Below the pieces are notes generated by a model. The model did not search any database, was not told the DNA's origin, and worked only from the letters and a program-made list of their open reading frames with translations. From Candidatus Gastranaerophilales bacterium (GTDB lineage: Bacteria > Cyanobacteriota > Vampirovibrionia > Gastranaerophilales > Gastranaerophilaceae), in the NCBI GenBank assembly GCA_016287985.1, contig JAEEXX010000007.1, positions 1 to 36,456 on the forward strand: a DNA stretch of 36,456 bases. The letters run 5' to 3'. Positions 1-8,076 of this stretch are shown piece by piece (the stretch's first letter is position 1; the number at the start of each line of letters is the position of its first letter). The position numbers and the translations under genes are program-made.

Positions 1-681
1 CCCTGTAAGTTCTTTAAGCTTTTCTGCATTTTCAAGAACGCATAATTCATTATTTAAATCTTCATCTTCCTGAGCGGATTTGATATTCGCAGTTTCTATT
101 TCATTTGCTTGGAACTTAAGAAATTCTATTTGCTCCTCTGTTTTTTGGGAAGCAAATTTTAACTTTTCCAGCTCCTCAAGCATATCTTTGTATTCCAGAA
201 AAGCATGTTTATATTCGTCAAGGAGCGGATTCTTTATGTATTCGTCCAAAAGAGTAATGTGATATTTTGGCTGTAAAAATGTATATGCTTGATGCTGTGA
301 ATGAATATCTAAAAACAATTCTCTCATTTGTTTTAAACATTCTTGATTTATAAGACAACCATTAATTCTTGAACGTGAGCCTGTTTGTGTAATTTCTCTT
401 GAGATTATTATTTCATCCCCGTTGTTATCAATACAAAAATCTTCAAATATTTTTTTTAAGCTATGTTTGTTATTTTTAACGGTAAGTTCTATTATGGCTT
501 TTTCAGAGCCAGTTTTAATAACTTCTTTTCCTGCTTTCGCACCGAAAGCAATATCAATTGCGTTAATTAAGATACTTTTGCCGGCTCCGGTTTCGCCGGT
601 TATAATATTTAAACCATTGGCAAAACTCAATTCAAGTTCATCTATAAGTATATAATTTTTAATATAAATATTACTTAACAT
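1..681 (-). CDS. recN: DNA repair protein RecN, N-terminal part (runs off window)
   Basis: RecN is an SMC-like ATPase that acts in recombinational repair of double-strand breaks. I translated the minus strand from the ATG at 681; 227 codons stay open to the window edge, so the C-terminal half is missing. The start MLSNIYIKNYILIDELELSF and the Walker A motif GETGAGKS (about residues 30-37) are typical of RecN, as is the following stretch with RSRINGCL and LDIHSQHQ. A coiled-coil, glutamate- and lysine-rich segment begins near residue 170, as expected for the SMC-type arm. The start codon lies directly next to the stop codon of the upstream TPR gene, so the two are probably co-transcribed and translationally coupled. 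The family assignment is firm; completeness cannot be judged here. Confidence 0.93.
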   Translation of the reverse strand, partial: MLSNIYIKNYILIDELELSFANGLNIITGETGAGKSILINAIDIAFGAKAGKEVIKTGSEKAIIELTVKNNKHSLKKIFEDFCIDNNGDEIIISREITQTGSRSRINGCLINQECLKQMRELFLDIHSQHQAYTFLQPKYHITLLDEYIKNPLLDEYKHAFLEYKDMLEELEKLKFASQKTEEQIEFLKFQANEIETANIKSAQEDEDLNNELCVLENAEKLKELTG

Positions 682-1758
682 TTAACCCTGCTTATTATCA
701 CTTTCATCTTCAGATTCGTCATCATCTAAAATCTCTTCGTCATACTCATCTTCATCAAATTCTTCTTCTTCCTCTTCATAATTTCCCTGGTTTTCTTCTT
801 CGTATTCTTCAATTTCTTGAGGCGGTTCAAGATCTGTATCGAATCCGGATTTTATCCTGTCAAATTCATTTTTCACTATTGTATGGTCGTATGTGAGAGT
901 TAACGAATTTTTCAAAGCGTTATCCAAAGCCTGAGCATATTCTTGAGCCATACCAAGATATTTGTACACTTGAGAAAGTATGTAAAATAAATCTCCGTTT
1001 TGTTCCTTATCCAGTCTTGTATGAAGAATGGATAAAAGGTTTTCCACGTCACCATCTTTGATTGAAATCTTTGCAAGTAGTTTATATGCTTCAATGTCCT
1101 GGTCATTATATTCAATCGTTAGTAACAGATTGGATTTAGTCTCGTCAATATTTCCGTTTTGATATGCAATTGAAGCAAGATTAAAATAAGCCCAGCTGTA
1201 ATCAGGAGAAATTTCTAAAACTTTTTTATAACATTCTTCCGCAAAATTAGTCAAACCTTCTTCTTGATAAATATTTCCAAGATAAAATTCTGCATATAAA
1301 TCTTGAGGGTTTAGCTCAATTGCTTTTTGGAAACAATTTTCCGCTTGTTTTAATTCTTCCTTATGGTAATAACAAATTCCAAGATTAAAATAACAATTCC
1401 CATCATTTAAATCCGTTTTCAAAACTTCATTAAAGGCTTCAATGCCCTCATCCCAATTTTCTTGATTCACAAACACTTCTCCGAGGTTGTAGAAAAAATC
1501 AGCTTGCGGAGAAATCGAGACAGCCTTCTTATAAGCTTTTTCAGCTTCGCCAAAATTTCTCATCTTTTCATATATAATGCCTATATTGTAAAAAATTTCC
1601 GCATCATCAGGAAAATATTTCGTTAGATATTGAAGGTTTGCAAGAGCTTCTTCATTAAATCCGCTATCTGCAAGCAGAACGGAAAGCTCTCTTCTCGTTT
1701 GAAAGTTTGAAGGGTCTTTTTTTAGTATCTCCTGAAGTTGTTCAATTTCTCCGCCCAT
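682..1758 (-). CDS. Tetratricopeptide-repeat protein with acidic C-terminal tail
   Basis: A 358-residue protein made almost entirely of TPR units from about residue 5 to 290. Repeated signatures such as FYNIGIIYEKMRNFGEAEKA, CYFNLGICYYHKEELKQAEN and AEFYLGNIYQEEGLTNFAEE are spaced about 34 residues apart. TPRs build a superhelical scaffold for protein-protein contacts, and no catalytic domain is present. The last 50 residues or so are a run of Glu and Asp, probably disordered. No signal peptide is visible, so it is probably cytoplasmic. It is the first gene of a unit with recN, whose ATG abuts this stop codon. The specific partner is unknown, and the position before recN does not prove a repair role. 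Confidence 0.85.
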   Translation of the reverse strand: MGGEIEQLQEILKKDPSNFQTRRELSVLLADSGFNEEALANLQYLTKYFPDDAEIFYNIGIIYEKMRNFGEAEKAYKKAVSISPQADFFYNLGEVFVNQENWDEGIEAFNEVLKTDLNDGNCYFNLGICYYHKEELKQAENCFQKAIELNPQDLYAEFYLGNIYQEEGLTNFAEECYKKVLEISPDYSWAYFNLASIAYQNGNIDETKSNLLLTIEYNDQDIEAYKLLAKISIKDGDVENLLSILHTRLDKEQNGDLFYILSQVYKYLGMAQEYAQALDNALKNSLTLTYDHTIVKNEFDRIKSGFDTDLEPPQEIEEYEEENQGNYEEEEEEFDEDEYDEEILDDDESEDESDNKQG

Positions 1759-1842
1759 ATGCTGATTATATCAAAGTAATAAAAATCAGTCCACTACACA
1801 GAAATTCTATTTGTTGTAAAATTGTATTATAGTGAGGGAATG

Positions 1843-2457
1843 ATGCCAAAGGGATTATTTATAACATTTGAAGGGGCTGATGGGTGCGGTAAAACCACTC
1901 AGATAAAGTTGCTGGACGAATACCTTAGGAGTAAAGGGTATAAAACTCTGTTGACTCGTGAACCCGGAGCAAAAGGTTTGGGGGAAAGAGTGAGAGAAAT
2001 CCTTCTGAATTATGACGGAGAAGTTTCTCCGAGGTGTGAGTCTTTTCTTTTTCTTGCTGACAGAGCACAACATGCTGATTGTATAATAAAACCCGCTGTA
2101 AAAAACGGTATGATAGTTCTTTGTGATCGTCACACGGATTCTACAATAGCATATCAAGGTTATGGTAGAGGGGTAAATATAGCTGAACTTAAGGCTTTGA
2201 ATGAAATGGCGGTTAACGGCTTAAAACCGGATTTGACGCTTGTATTTGATATCGATGTTGAAACTTCAATGGAGAGAGTCGGAACAGAAAAAGACAGAAT
2301 GGAATCTTCAGGGATTGAATTCTTTGAAAGGGTTAGGCTTGGTTATCTTGAAATAGCGAAACAGGAACCGGAAAGGGTTAAGGTTATTGATGCCACCAGG
2401 TCTGTTGAAGAAATACATAATAAGGTTTTGGAGTTATTAAAAAATGTTATTGGATGA
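1843..2457 (+). CDS. tmk: Thymidylate kinase
   Basis: Phosphorylates dTMP to dTDP with ATP, an essential step of dTTP synthesis. The protein is 204 residues, normal for the family. It has the P-loop GADGCGKT (residues 11-18), the DRH motif typical of bacterial thymidylate kinases (95-97) followed by DSTIAYQGYGRG, and an Arg-containing lid region near residue 150. An upstream TTG at 1822 and an ATG at 1840 are in frame. I chose the ATG at 1843 because GAGG at 1834-1837 is then spaced properly and the protein begins MPKGLFITFEG as in relatives. Its end overlaps the start of prfB by 14 bases in another frame, which suggests translational coupling. It is divergent from the TPR-recN pair. Confidence 0.95.
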   Translation: MPKGLFITFEGADGCGKTTQIKLLDEYLRSKGYKTLLTREPGAKGLGERVREILLNYDGEVSPRCESFLFLADRAQHADCIIKPAVKNGMIVLCDRHTDSTIAYQGYGRGVNIAELKALNEMAVNGLKPDLTLVFDIDVETSMERVGTEKDRMESSGIEFFERVRLGYLEIAKQEPERVKVIDATRSVEEIHNKVLELLKNVIG

Positions 2458-3509
2458 TTTAAAAGAGCGTGTGAATAAAAATAAGGAGTGTCTTTGACTC
2501 TGCAGAAAAAATGGCGGATGAGCTAAAATCGCTTGAAACAAAATTACAGTCGCCGGAAGTTTGGGCAGACCAGAAGTTTGCTTCCGAAATTGGTCAACAA
2601 ATTCGTGAAATAAAAGATAAGATAGAGATGATTTCTTATTGGAATTCGGTTATTTCTGATGCGGAAGCTGCGCAAGAAATCGGTGATGAAGAATTAATAA
2701 ATGAAAGTGAAGCTGCGCTTATTGAACTTGAAAAAAATCTTGATAAATTTGATTTGCAAAAGATGCTTTCCGGTGAATATGATACTGCTGATGCATTTTT
2801 GAGTATAAATGCCGGTGCGGGCGGGACTGATGCTCAGGATTGGGCTGAAATGCTACTTAGAATGTATACCAGATGGGCAGAATCAAAGGGTTGGAAAGTT
2901 GATCTTGTTGATAAATCCGAAGGTGAAGAAGCCGGGATAAAGTCTGCTACAATAAGAATTTCGGGGAAATATGCATACGGATACTCTAAAGCAGAAAAGG
3001 GGGTACACAGGCTTGTTCGTATTTCTCCATTTAATGCAAACGGTAAACGTCAAACGAGTTTCGCATCGTGCGAAGTTTCACCTATTATTCCCGATTATGA
3101 AAAAACTATTATAATTCCTCCTGAAGACTTGGAGGTTGATACAATGCGTTCAGGCGGTGCTGGTGGTCAAAATGTTAATAAAGTTGAAACAGCTGTTCGT
3201 ATCCTGCATAAACCGACAGGAATCGTTATAAAATGCCAACAGGAACGTTCTCAGCTGCAGAATAAAGAAATTGCCATGGAAATGCTTGCATCAAAGCTGC
3301 TTGAAATCAGGCAGAGAGAACATGAAAAGAAACTTGCAGAGTTAAAGGGTGAAAATTTTGATATAAATTTTGGTTCGCAAATCCGCTCATATGTTTTCCA
3401 CCCTTATAAGATGGTTAAAGACCACAGAACAGGTTTTGAGGTCGGTAATGTCGATGCTGTAATGGATGGTGACTTAGACGGTTTTATTGAGGCTTATTTA
3501 AAAGGGTAG
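2444..3509 (+). CDS. prfB: Peptide chain release factor 2 with programmed +1 frameshift
   Basis: RF2 recognises UAA and UGA stop codons and triggers peptide release. Translation starts at ATG 2444 in one frame ([17 protein letters not shown]), meets an in-frame TGA at 2495-2497, and continues in the +1 frame at GAC (2496), giving [17 protein letters not shown] and the remaining body (about 354 residues in all). The shift site has the classical parts: an internal Shine-Dalgarno-like AAGGAG (2483-2488), three bases, CTT, then TGAC. This is the known autoregulatory device by which low RF2 raises frameshifting. The body carries the anticodon-like SPF tripeptide (about residues 194-196) and the catalytic GGQ (about 240-242). 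The reading frame from 2511 alone lacks the authentic N-terminus. Confidence 0.96.
2483..2498 (+). promoter_or_regulatory. RF2 programmed frameshift signal
   Basis: The stretch AAGGAGTGTCTTTGAC contains an internal Shine-Dalgarno-like AAGGAG, a three-base spacer, the slippery CTT codon and the in-frame TGA stop followed by C. This matches the arrangement known from many bacterial prfB genes (SD-like, 3 nt, CUU UGA C). Confidence 0.93.
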
Positions 3510-3536
3510 GGGGTAAATATAGTTTTTAACTAAGCT

Positions 3537-3869
3537 TTATTTATACCATACTTTGAATTCATCAATTTGTCTTTCTAATTCTTTGTAATTTCCATTAAAA
3601 TTAATACACCTGTCATCAATTAGCAAAAAACAAGGTTCTTTGACGTTTGTAATATCGCTGATATAGCCTTTTAAATTATTTTTATTAACCCATTCTGTCA
3701 CTAAATGTTTGTTTCGTGTAGTGAAAATCTTGACTGTATAATTTGTCGACAATTGTTTAACAAAATCTAATGCACCTCTTTTAATTGGTGGTATTATGTT
3801 TTCATTAAAAGTTCCATTATAGGTATTTAATACTCCGTCTAAGTCTATAAGTATTATTTTTTTGCGCAT
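3537..3869 (-). CDS. Small HAD-superfamily hydrolase
   Basis: A 110-residue protein with the HAD phosphohydrolase core. Motif I is DLDGV at residues 9-13, with nucleophile Asp9 and acid Asp11. A Thr-rich motif II region (IFTTR) lies near residue 50, and motif IV is IDDR near 84-87. There is almost no cap domain, like the small HAD proteins often found in phages and mobile regions. The substrate cannot be read from the sequence. An AAAGGGGC Shine-Dalgarno sits upstream of the ATG at 3869. It is transcribed divergently from a small Xre regulator, with an inverted repeat between the two, so it may be that regulator's target. It converges on prfB. Confidence 0.75.
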   Translation of the reverse strand: MRKKIILIDLDGVLNTYNGTFNENIIPPIKRGALDFVKQLSTNYTVKIFTTRNKHLVTEWVNKNNLKGYISDITNVKEPCFLLIDDRCINFNGNYKELERQIDEFKVWYK

Positions 3870-3887
3870 AAGTTTATTGCCCCTTTC

Positions 3888-3929
3888 TACTGGATATGTA
3901 CCAGTAATATTATGTTATTACATCCAGTA
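3888..3929. promoter_or_regulatory. Operator-like inverted repeats between HAD and Xre genes
   Basis: The intergenic region holds TACTGGAT (3888-3895) and its exact reverse complement ATCCAGTA (3922-3929). A further CCAGTA copy at 3901-3906 also forms an inverted pair with TACTGG at 3888-3893. Nested inside is GTAATA-N6-TATTAC (3904-3921). Such dyads between divergent genes, next to an Xre-type regulator, are typical of autoregulatory operators. Binding is inferred. Confidence 0.5.
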
Positions 3930-3939
3930 AAATAATCAA

Positions 3940-4155
3940 ATGGATGAAAAAATTATATATAAGTATATTGGCAAAAGAATTAAATATTTTAGAGAAAGCA
4001 AAAACTTAACTCAAGAAAAATTAGCAGAAAAGACCGGATTGAGCTTAGATTTTATAGGTAAAATTGAAGTTAATATCAATGAACCCGGATTAAAATCTCT
4101 AATAAAAATTGCAAATGCATTAGAAATTCATATAAAAGAACTTTTTGATTTTTAA
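3940..4155 (+). CDS. Xre-family HTH transcriptional regulator
   Basis: A 71-residue, single-domain DNA-binding protein. The lambda-repressor-like helix-turn-helix covers about residues 10-65: IKYFRESKNLTQEKLAEKTG, then LSLDFIGKIE as recognition helix and PGLKSLIKIANAL. It has no sensor or peptidase domain, so it is a stand-alone repressor of the SinR/immunity-repressor size class. No good Shine-Dalgarno precedes the ATG at 3940; the transcript may be leaderless or weakly translated. It is very AT-rich in codon use. The divergent HAD gene and the inverted repeats between them suggest it controls both. A small laterally acquired pair is possible, but no mobile element is seen. Confidence 0.85.
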   Translation: MDEKIIYKYIGKRIKYFRESKNLTQEKLAEKTGLSLDFIGKIEVNINEPGLKSLIKIANALEIHIKELFDF

Positions 4156-4170
4156 TTTTAATATGTTCTT

Positions 4171-4797
4171 CTAAGAATATACAAATTCCTCTTTCCCATT
4201 ATCCAGAATAAGTGCACAGAGTTTTCCATTTTTATACTTGCCGCAGCCAAGGTCAATTCCGATTTTACCTTCATCGATGTACGGTTTATCGAATTCTGTA
4301 TGACCGAAAATAATCTTTTGCGGTAAATTGTGTTTTGAATATATAAAATTATGTCTGATATAGACCAAATCAACTTCATCTTGTTTTTCAAGGGGATAAA
4401 TAGGGTTTATTCCGGCATGAACGAACAAATAATTATCTGTTAAATAATAAAATTCTAAGTTTTTAAAGAAATCTCCGTGAATTTTTCCTATATTTTCAAA
4501 ACTGCCGTAACTTTTTACTGTAGCCGGGCCTCCGTAATTCCAAAAAAGATAATTATAATAATCATCCGTTTGAGAATGCAAGTATGCATATTCATGAGAA
4601 CCAATAAGGTAGACGCATTTATGAGTCTTGCTTTGTTCAATGACACGTTCTACGACTCCCTTGGAATAAGGTCCTCTGTCAATATAATCTCCCATAAACA
4701 CAAAAATATCATCCGGAAGCGTTTCTATTTTTGATAGAACGCTATCCAGTTTTTCTAATTCCCCATGAATATCGGTAATTGCAATATATCGTGGCAT
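4171..4797 (-). CDS. PPP-type metallophosphoesterase (serine/threonine phosphatase / ApaH-like)
   Basis: A 208-residue calcineurin-like phosphoesterase. The metal-binding motifs appear in the expected order: DIHG (residues 9-12), GDYIDRG (36-42), a GNHE-type box reading GSHE (66-69), VHAG near 135, and FGHTEF near 165. Proteins of this layout include bacterial PrpA/PrpB protein phosphatases and diadenosine tetraphosphatases. The substrate cannot be decided. The Asn of the GNHE box, normally a metal ligand, is Ser here (codon TCT), which is unusual. It is cytoplasmic with no signal peptide. It lies downstream of nrdD on the same strand, but a hairpin terminator separates them, so it is probably transcribed separately. 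Confidence 0.85.
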   Translation of the reverse strand: MPRYIAITDIHGELEKLDSVLSKIETLPDDIFVFMGDYIDRGPYSKGVVERVIEQSKTHKCVYLIGSHEYAYLHSQTDDYYNYLFWNYGGPATVKSYGSFENIGKIHGDFFKNLEFYYLTDNYLFVHAGINPIYPLEKQDEVDLVYIRHNFIYSKHNLPQKIIFGHTEFDKPYIDEGKIGIDLGCGKYKNGKLCALILDNGKEEFVYS

Positions 4798-4829
4798 AAT
4801 ATTATTTTAGCATAATAATTCATATGGCA

Positions 4830-4863
4830 AAATAAATCTCTCCATAATAGGAGAGATTTATTT
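4830..4863 (-). terminator. Hairpin terminator after nrdD
   Basis: A perfect 14-base stem (4830-4843 against 4850-4863, core ATCTCTCC / GGAGAGAT) closes over a six-base loop, 16 bases past the nrdD stop. The outer stem is A/T-rich and supplies the U-tract on the minus transcript. Confidence 0.7.
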
Positions 4864-4879
4864 ATATTAACTTTATAAA

Positions 4880-7162
4880 CTACATTGAAACTCTGTCTTT
4901 GATTTCTTCCATCTTGTGATCTGCAAGACGAGAATCACCTTTTACACGTGAATATGAAAGATATCCGTTCATACGGTCAATCTTAGTCAGGTTACGACTT
5001 CCGCATTTCGGGCAAACATCCATATTCAATTCCTGATGTCCGCAATCATCACAGTATGAAAGGGAAAGGTTTACACCTTCATAGAAACCCATATCCATTG
5101 CTCTTAAAACAAGTGTCTTAACTGCATCAGTATTATAGTCTAACGGGTATTTAACATATTGAATCTTACCACCATTCATTAAATCCCAGAAACGTTTTTC
5201 CAAATCCTGTTTTTCAATCGGTGTAATTTTTTCCGAAACATGACAGTGGAATGAATTTGAAACATACGGCTTATCGGAAACGTTTGGAACTATACCGTAT
5301 TTTTTACGGAATTGTTCTACTTGTAATCCGCAAAGATTTTCTGCAGGTGTTCCGTAAAGAGCGTACATATTGCCGTCTTCTTTTTTAAATTGTGCAACTT
5401 TTTCATTAATATGCTTCATAACTTCAATTGCAAATTCGCCATCTTCAACGAGTGACTTACCATTATATATTTCTTGAAGTTCATTAAGCGCTGTAATTCC
5501 AAACGATGCGGTTGCAGATTTAAGTAAAGGCTTAATTTTGTCATGGATGCCCAAATGTCCGCCGAGGAATCCACCTTCGCAATAAGCCAGCGGATTAATA
5601 GAAGCTTTCATTTCTCCTAAGTATTCATAAGTTCTGATATGAAGTTGTCTGATTAATTCCATATAGTAATCGAGAACTTCATAAAAATCCCTGCTTTCTT
5701 TTTTAGCTTTTGCGTAAATCATTGGTAGGTGTAAACTGATTGCACCTATATTAAAACGGCCTACAAATACCGGTTTATCATTTTCATCAGCCGGTTCCAT
5801 TCCGCCTCTTTCGTACCATGGAGACAGAAACGCTCTGCAACCCATAGGAGAAACGACTCTGCCATATTTTTTATACATAGATGCAACATAACCATCCCCT
5901 GAAAGTGATAACCAGTCCGGATACATAGCCTTCTTAGAACATTCAATTCCGGCTTCAAATAAGTCATGATTGATTTTGCCTTCTCCGTGGAGATTTTCAT
6001 CATATAAGAAAACAATTTTCGGGAATAATACCGGTTTTTTATTTTCTTTCTTACCTTGTCCGCCCATACGAATTTTTAACATAGCAAGTGTTGCCATTTT
6101 TTCATAAGGTTCTGTTCCCAGACCTGCTGTGACAGTGATGAACGGATAATCTCCTCTTGAGGATGCAACGGTATTAAACTTATATTCCCAACCCTGGAAG
6201 CCTTGTTCAAAATCTTTTCTGACATCTTCCATAGCAGCATCTCTTGCTTTTTCAAAATCCAAACCTAAGCATAAATATTTTTCATTCTGCCGTTGGAAAG
6301 TTTTTTCGGCATATGGAGCAAGAATCTTGTCAACTTCAGGAACTGTAAAACCACCGTATTGCTGACTGGCAGCGGCCATAACTATATCACCGATTACATC
6401 AAATGCGACATCCAGTGACTTTGGTTCATTGTACCAAAGATTTCCCATCTCAAAGCCGCCTTTAAGAACGGTTGCGACATCAAATAAGCAGCAATTCATC
6501 GTATCACGTCTCGCTGACATATCGTGGATGTAAATATAACCGTCACGAATCGCCTGAAGTTCATCAACTGTTAAGAAGAATTTTTTATAAAGCTCTTTAT
6601 TAAGTTCATTGAATATTAGTGAACGTTTGGTTGATACTAATGTAGAATCGGCATTAGAGTTTTCTTTATCACCAATATACATAATTCTTTGTGATTCTTG
6701 ATAAACTTTGTCGAGCATATGTACGAAATCCTGTTTGTAGTTTCTATAATTTCTGTAACTTTGCGCAACCTGCGGGTAAAGATGTTCTAAGGCGCTTTCA
6801 ACAAGATTATGCATTTCTGCAATAGTAACTTCCTGTTTATTCATCCTTATAATATTATTATTTACGAAGTCACATATACTTTTCAAGTCCCCCTCTGTAA
6901 ATTCAACTAGAGCACGGGTTGCAGACTTTTTAACAGCATTAATAATTTTTCGAGGGTCAAAAGGCTCTTTCGTGCCATCTTTCTTAATCACGCAAACAGT
7001 ATCGCTATTCAAAGGCTTAATTTGTGCAGAAAGTAAAGTTTCAGGAGTGGCGACTCCAGTGTGATTTGATAAATCGCCAGGAATAGACATTCCTTTCCCG
7101 GTATCAGCTGCCTTTGAGGCAAATTCTATAATTTTTCCATCTGTGCTTAAACTGTTCTGCAT
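4880..7162 (-). CDS. nrdD: Anaerobic ribonucleoside-triphosphate reductase
   Basis: Class III reductase: makes deoxyribonucleotides from NTPs without oxygen, using a glycyl radical installed by the activase NrdG. The protein is about 760 residues. An ATP-cone regulatory domain lies near residues 35-130 (VIKKDGTKEPFDPRKI). The catalytic barrel has an NCC active-site cysteine pair (MNCCLFDVA). The C-terminal zinc ribbon has CDDC and CPKC, and the glycyl-radical motif is RMNGYL, where RVxGYL is usual. I start at the ATG at 7162, nine bases after AGGAGGG; an in-frame TTG at 7168 is too close to that site. No nrdG is in the window. The 356-base upstream region is unusually long and structured, which suggests regulation. 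Confidence 0.95.
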   Translation of the reverse strand: MQNSLSTDGKIIEFASKAADTGKGMSIPGDLSNHTGVATPETLLSAQIKPLNSDTVCVIKKDGTKEPFDPRKIINAVKKSATRALVEFTEGDLKSICDFVNNNIIRMNKQEVTIAEMHNLVESALEHLYPQVAQSYRNYRNYKQDFVHMLDKVYQESQRIMYIGDKENSNADSTLVSTKRSLIFNELNKELYKKFFLTVDELQAIRDGYIYIHDMSARRDTMNCCLFDVATVLKGGFEMGNLWYNEPKSLDVAFDVIGDIVMAAASQQYGGFTVPEVDKILAPYAEKTFQRQNEKYLCLGLDFEKARDAAMEDVRKDFEQGFQGWEYKFNTVASSRGDYPFITVTAGLGTEPYEKMATLAMLKIRMGGQGKKENKKPVLFPKIVFLYDENLHGEGKINHDLFEAGIECSKKAMYPDWLSLSGDGYVASMYKKYGRVVSPMGCRAFLSPWYERGGMEPADENDKPVFVGRFNIGAISLHLPMIYAKAKKESRDFYEVLDYYMELIRQLHIRTYEYLGEMKASINPLAYCEGGFLGGHLGIHDKIKPLLKSATASFGITALNELQEIYNGKSLVEDGEFAIEVMKHINEKVAQFKKEDGNMYALYGTPAENLCGLQVEQFRKKYGIVPNVSDKPYVSNSFHCHVSEKITPIEKQDLEKRFWDLMNGGKIQYVKYPLDYNTDAVKTLVLRAMDMGFYEGVNLSLSYCDDCGHQELNMDVCPKCGSRNLTKIDRMNGYLSYSRVKGDSRLADHKMEEIKDRVSM

Positions 7163-7225
7163 TGTCAAATACCCTCCTAATAGTACACTAAAAGGTTAGC
7201 TATTATATTTCTTCTTATAATTTAT

Positions 7226-7291
7226 AACTATCCTTTAATAACAGGATAACATCTCGAACATTAAAAATTATCCCCTGTGATTATGATAGTT
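7226..7291 (-). promoter_or_regulatory. Nested inverted repeat in the nrdD leader (candidate cis-regulatory RNA)
   Basis: Within the gene-free stretch 7163-7518 upstream of nrdD, two inverted repeats are nested. AACTATC (7226-7232) pairs with GATAGTT (7285-7291), and ACAGGATAA (7241-7249) pairs with TTATCCCCTGT (7268-7278) with a two-base bulge. In the minus transcript these form a stem, an internal loop, a second stem and an 18-base apical loop, about 65 bases before the nrdD start. I do not recognise a known riboswitch class. It could also be a DNA operator. Confidence 0.4.
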
Positions 7292-7316
7292 CAAACAAGT
7301 AATCGAATCAAAAATT

Positions 7317-7329
7317 TAACATCATGTTA
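7317..7329. promoter_or_regulatory. Perfect short palindrome upstream of nrdD
   Basis: TAACAT-C-ATGTTA is a perfect 6+1+6 dyad about 155 bases before the nrdD start, upstream of the nested hairpin. It has the size of a dimeric repressor half-site pair. It does not match the NrdR box or the FNR site as I know them. The rest of 7163-7518 is AT-rich, with no further gene recognised. Confidence 0.3.
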
Positions 7330-7518
7330 CAATCCATGCAACCCAATAAACACGCTACATTTACATTTTGTAACAATATTAAGTTTGTTAAAATTTTAAT
7401 GAAAATTTTATGTAAAAATTCTTGACAAATTCTAAATATCACATTAACAATAAATGTTCTACTAAATTATAAAAAACAATCATAAACTTTTTGGCATGCC
7501 AAAATTCGGATTAATAAA

Positions 7519-8076
7519 TTAATCATCCCAAAGCTCAAAGTACTCTGACTTATCAAAAGTTCTCTCGTCTCTGTAGTAGCTGTTATAATATTTTGCTTTC
7601 CATATAATATCAAACCACTGCCTGTAATTATCTTTAAAATCTTCCTTATCTCTGTTAACGTAATGCAGGGTAACAATTCCGTTATGAACGTAAGTAATTC
7701 TATAAAATTCGCATTGAGCCTTAACATTTTTGTAATCATCTGTACATCTTGTTGCCATAGATTCTCTGTCCGTCATTTTTAAATATCTGTATTTCCCAGT
7801 AGGATTTGTTTTTTGCATTTTTAAAAGTTCGGTCATTGTAAAGTTACGTATTGGATAAGCAGAATCATAGTAAGAATGCACAATAATAGTTCTTTTCCAA
7901 TCTTTACTCGTTTGACCGTTTGGTACATATTGCAAAATTGCCTCATTTCCGAGTCTTTTATAATATGCCTTGACCCATAATTCTCCGGGCGGATATTTGA
8001 TTATGATTGTTTCATAAGCAAATACGGCAGGAATTATTAATAATATCAAAAAACTAAGCAAAAGGACTTTTTTCAT
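7519..8076 (-). CDS. Exported protein of unknown function
   Basis: About 185 residues. I start at the second Met (8076), which gives a clean signal peptide, MKKVLLLSFLILLIIPAVFA, with probable cleavage after AFA near residue 20; the alternative start at 8100 adds eight residues. The mature part is rich in Tyr, Lys and Arg (HSYYDSAYPIRNF, YRQWFDIIWKAKYYNSYYRD) with two cysteines about ten residues apart (CTDDYKNVKAQC), possibly a disulfide. I recognise no family. It overlaps the end of the upstream Nif3-family gene by 23 bases in a different frame, so it is probably translated from the same mRNA. Periplasmic or surface location is inferred from the signal peptide alone. Confidence 0.7.
   Translation of the reverse strand: MKKVLLLSFLILLIIPAVFAYETIIIKYPPGELWVKAYYKRLGNEAILQYVPNGQTSKDWKRTIIVHSYYDSAYPIRNFTMTELLKMQKTNPTGKYRYLKMTDRESMATRCTDDYKNVKAQCEFYRITYVHNGIVTLHYVNRDKEDFKDNYRQWFDIIWKAKYYNSYYRDERTFDKSEYFELWDD

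Noticed and set aside
2495-2497. In-frame TGA near the prfB start, as if the gene were broken by a frameshift
   Set aside because: The surrounding AAGGAG-N3-CTT-TGA-C is the standard RF2 recoding signal, so the gene is intact.
7163-7518. NrdR box or cobalamin riboswitch upstream of nrdD
   Set aside because: I looked for the NrdR dyad and for the B12-box core and saw neither.
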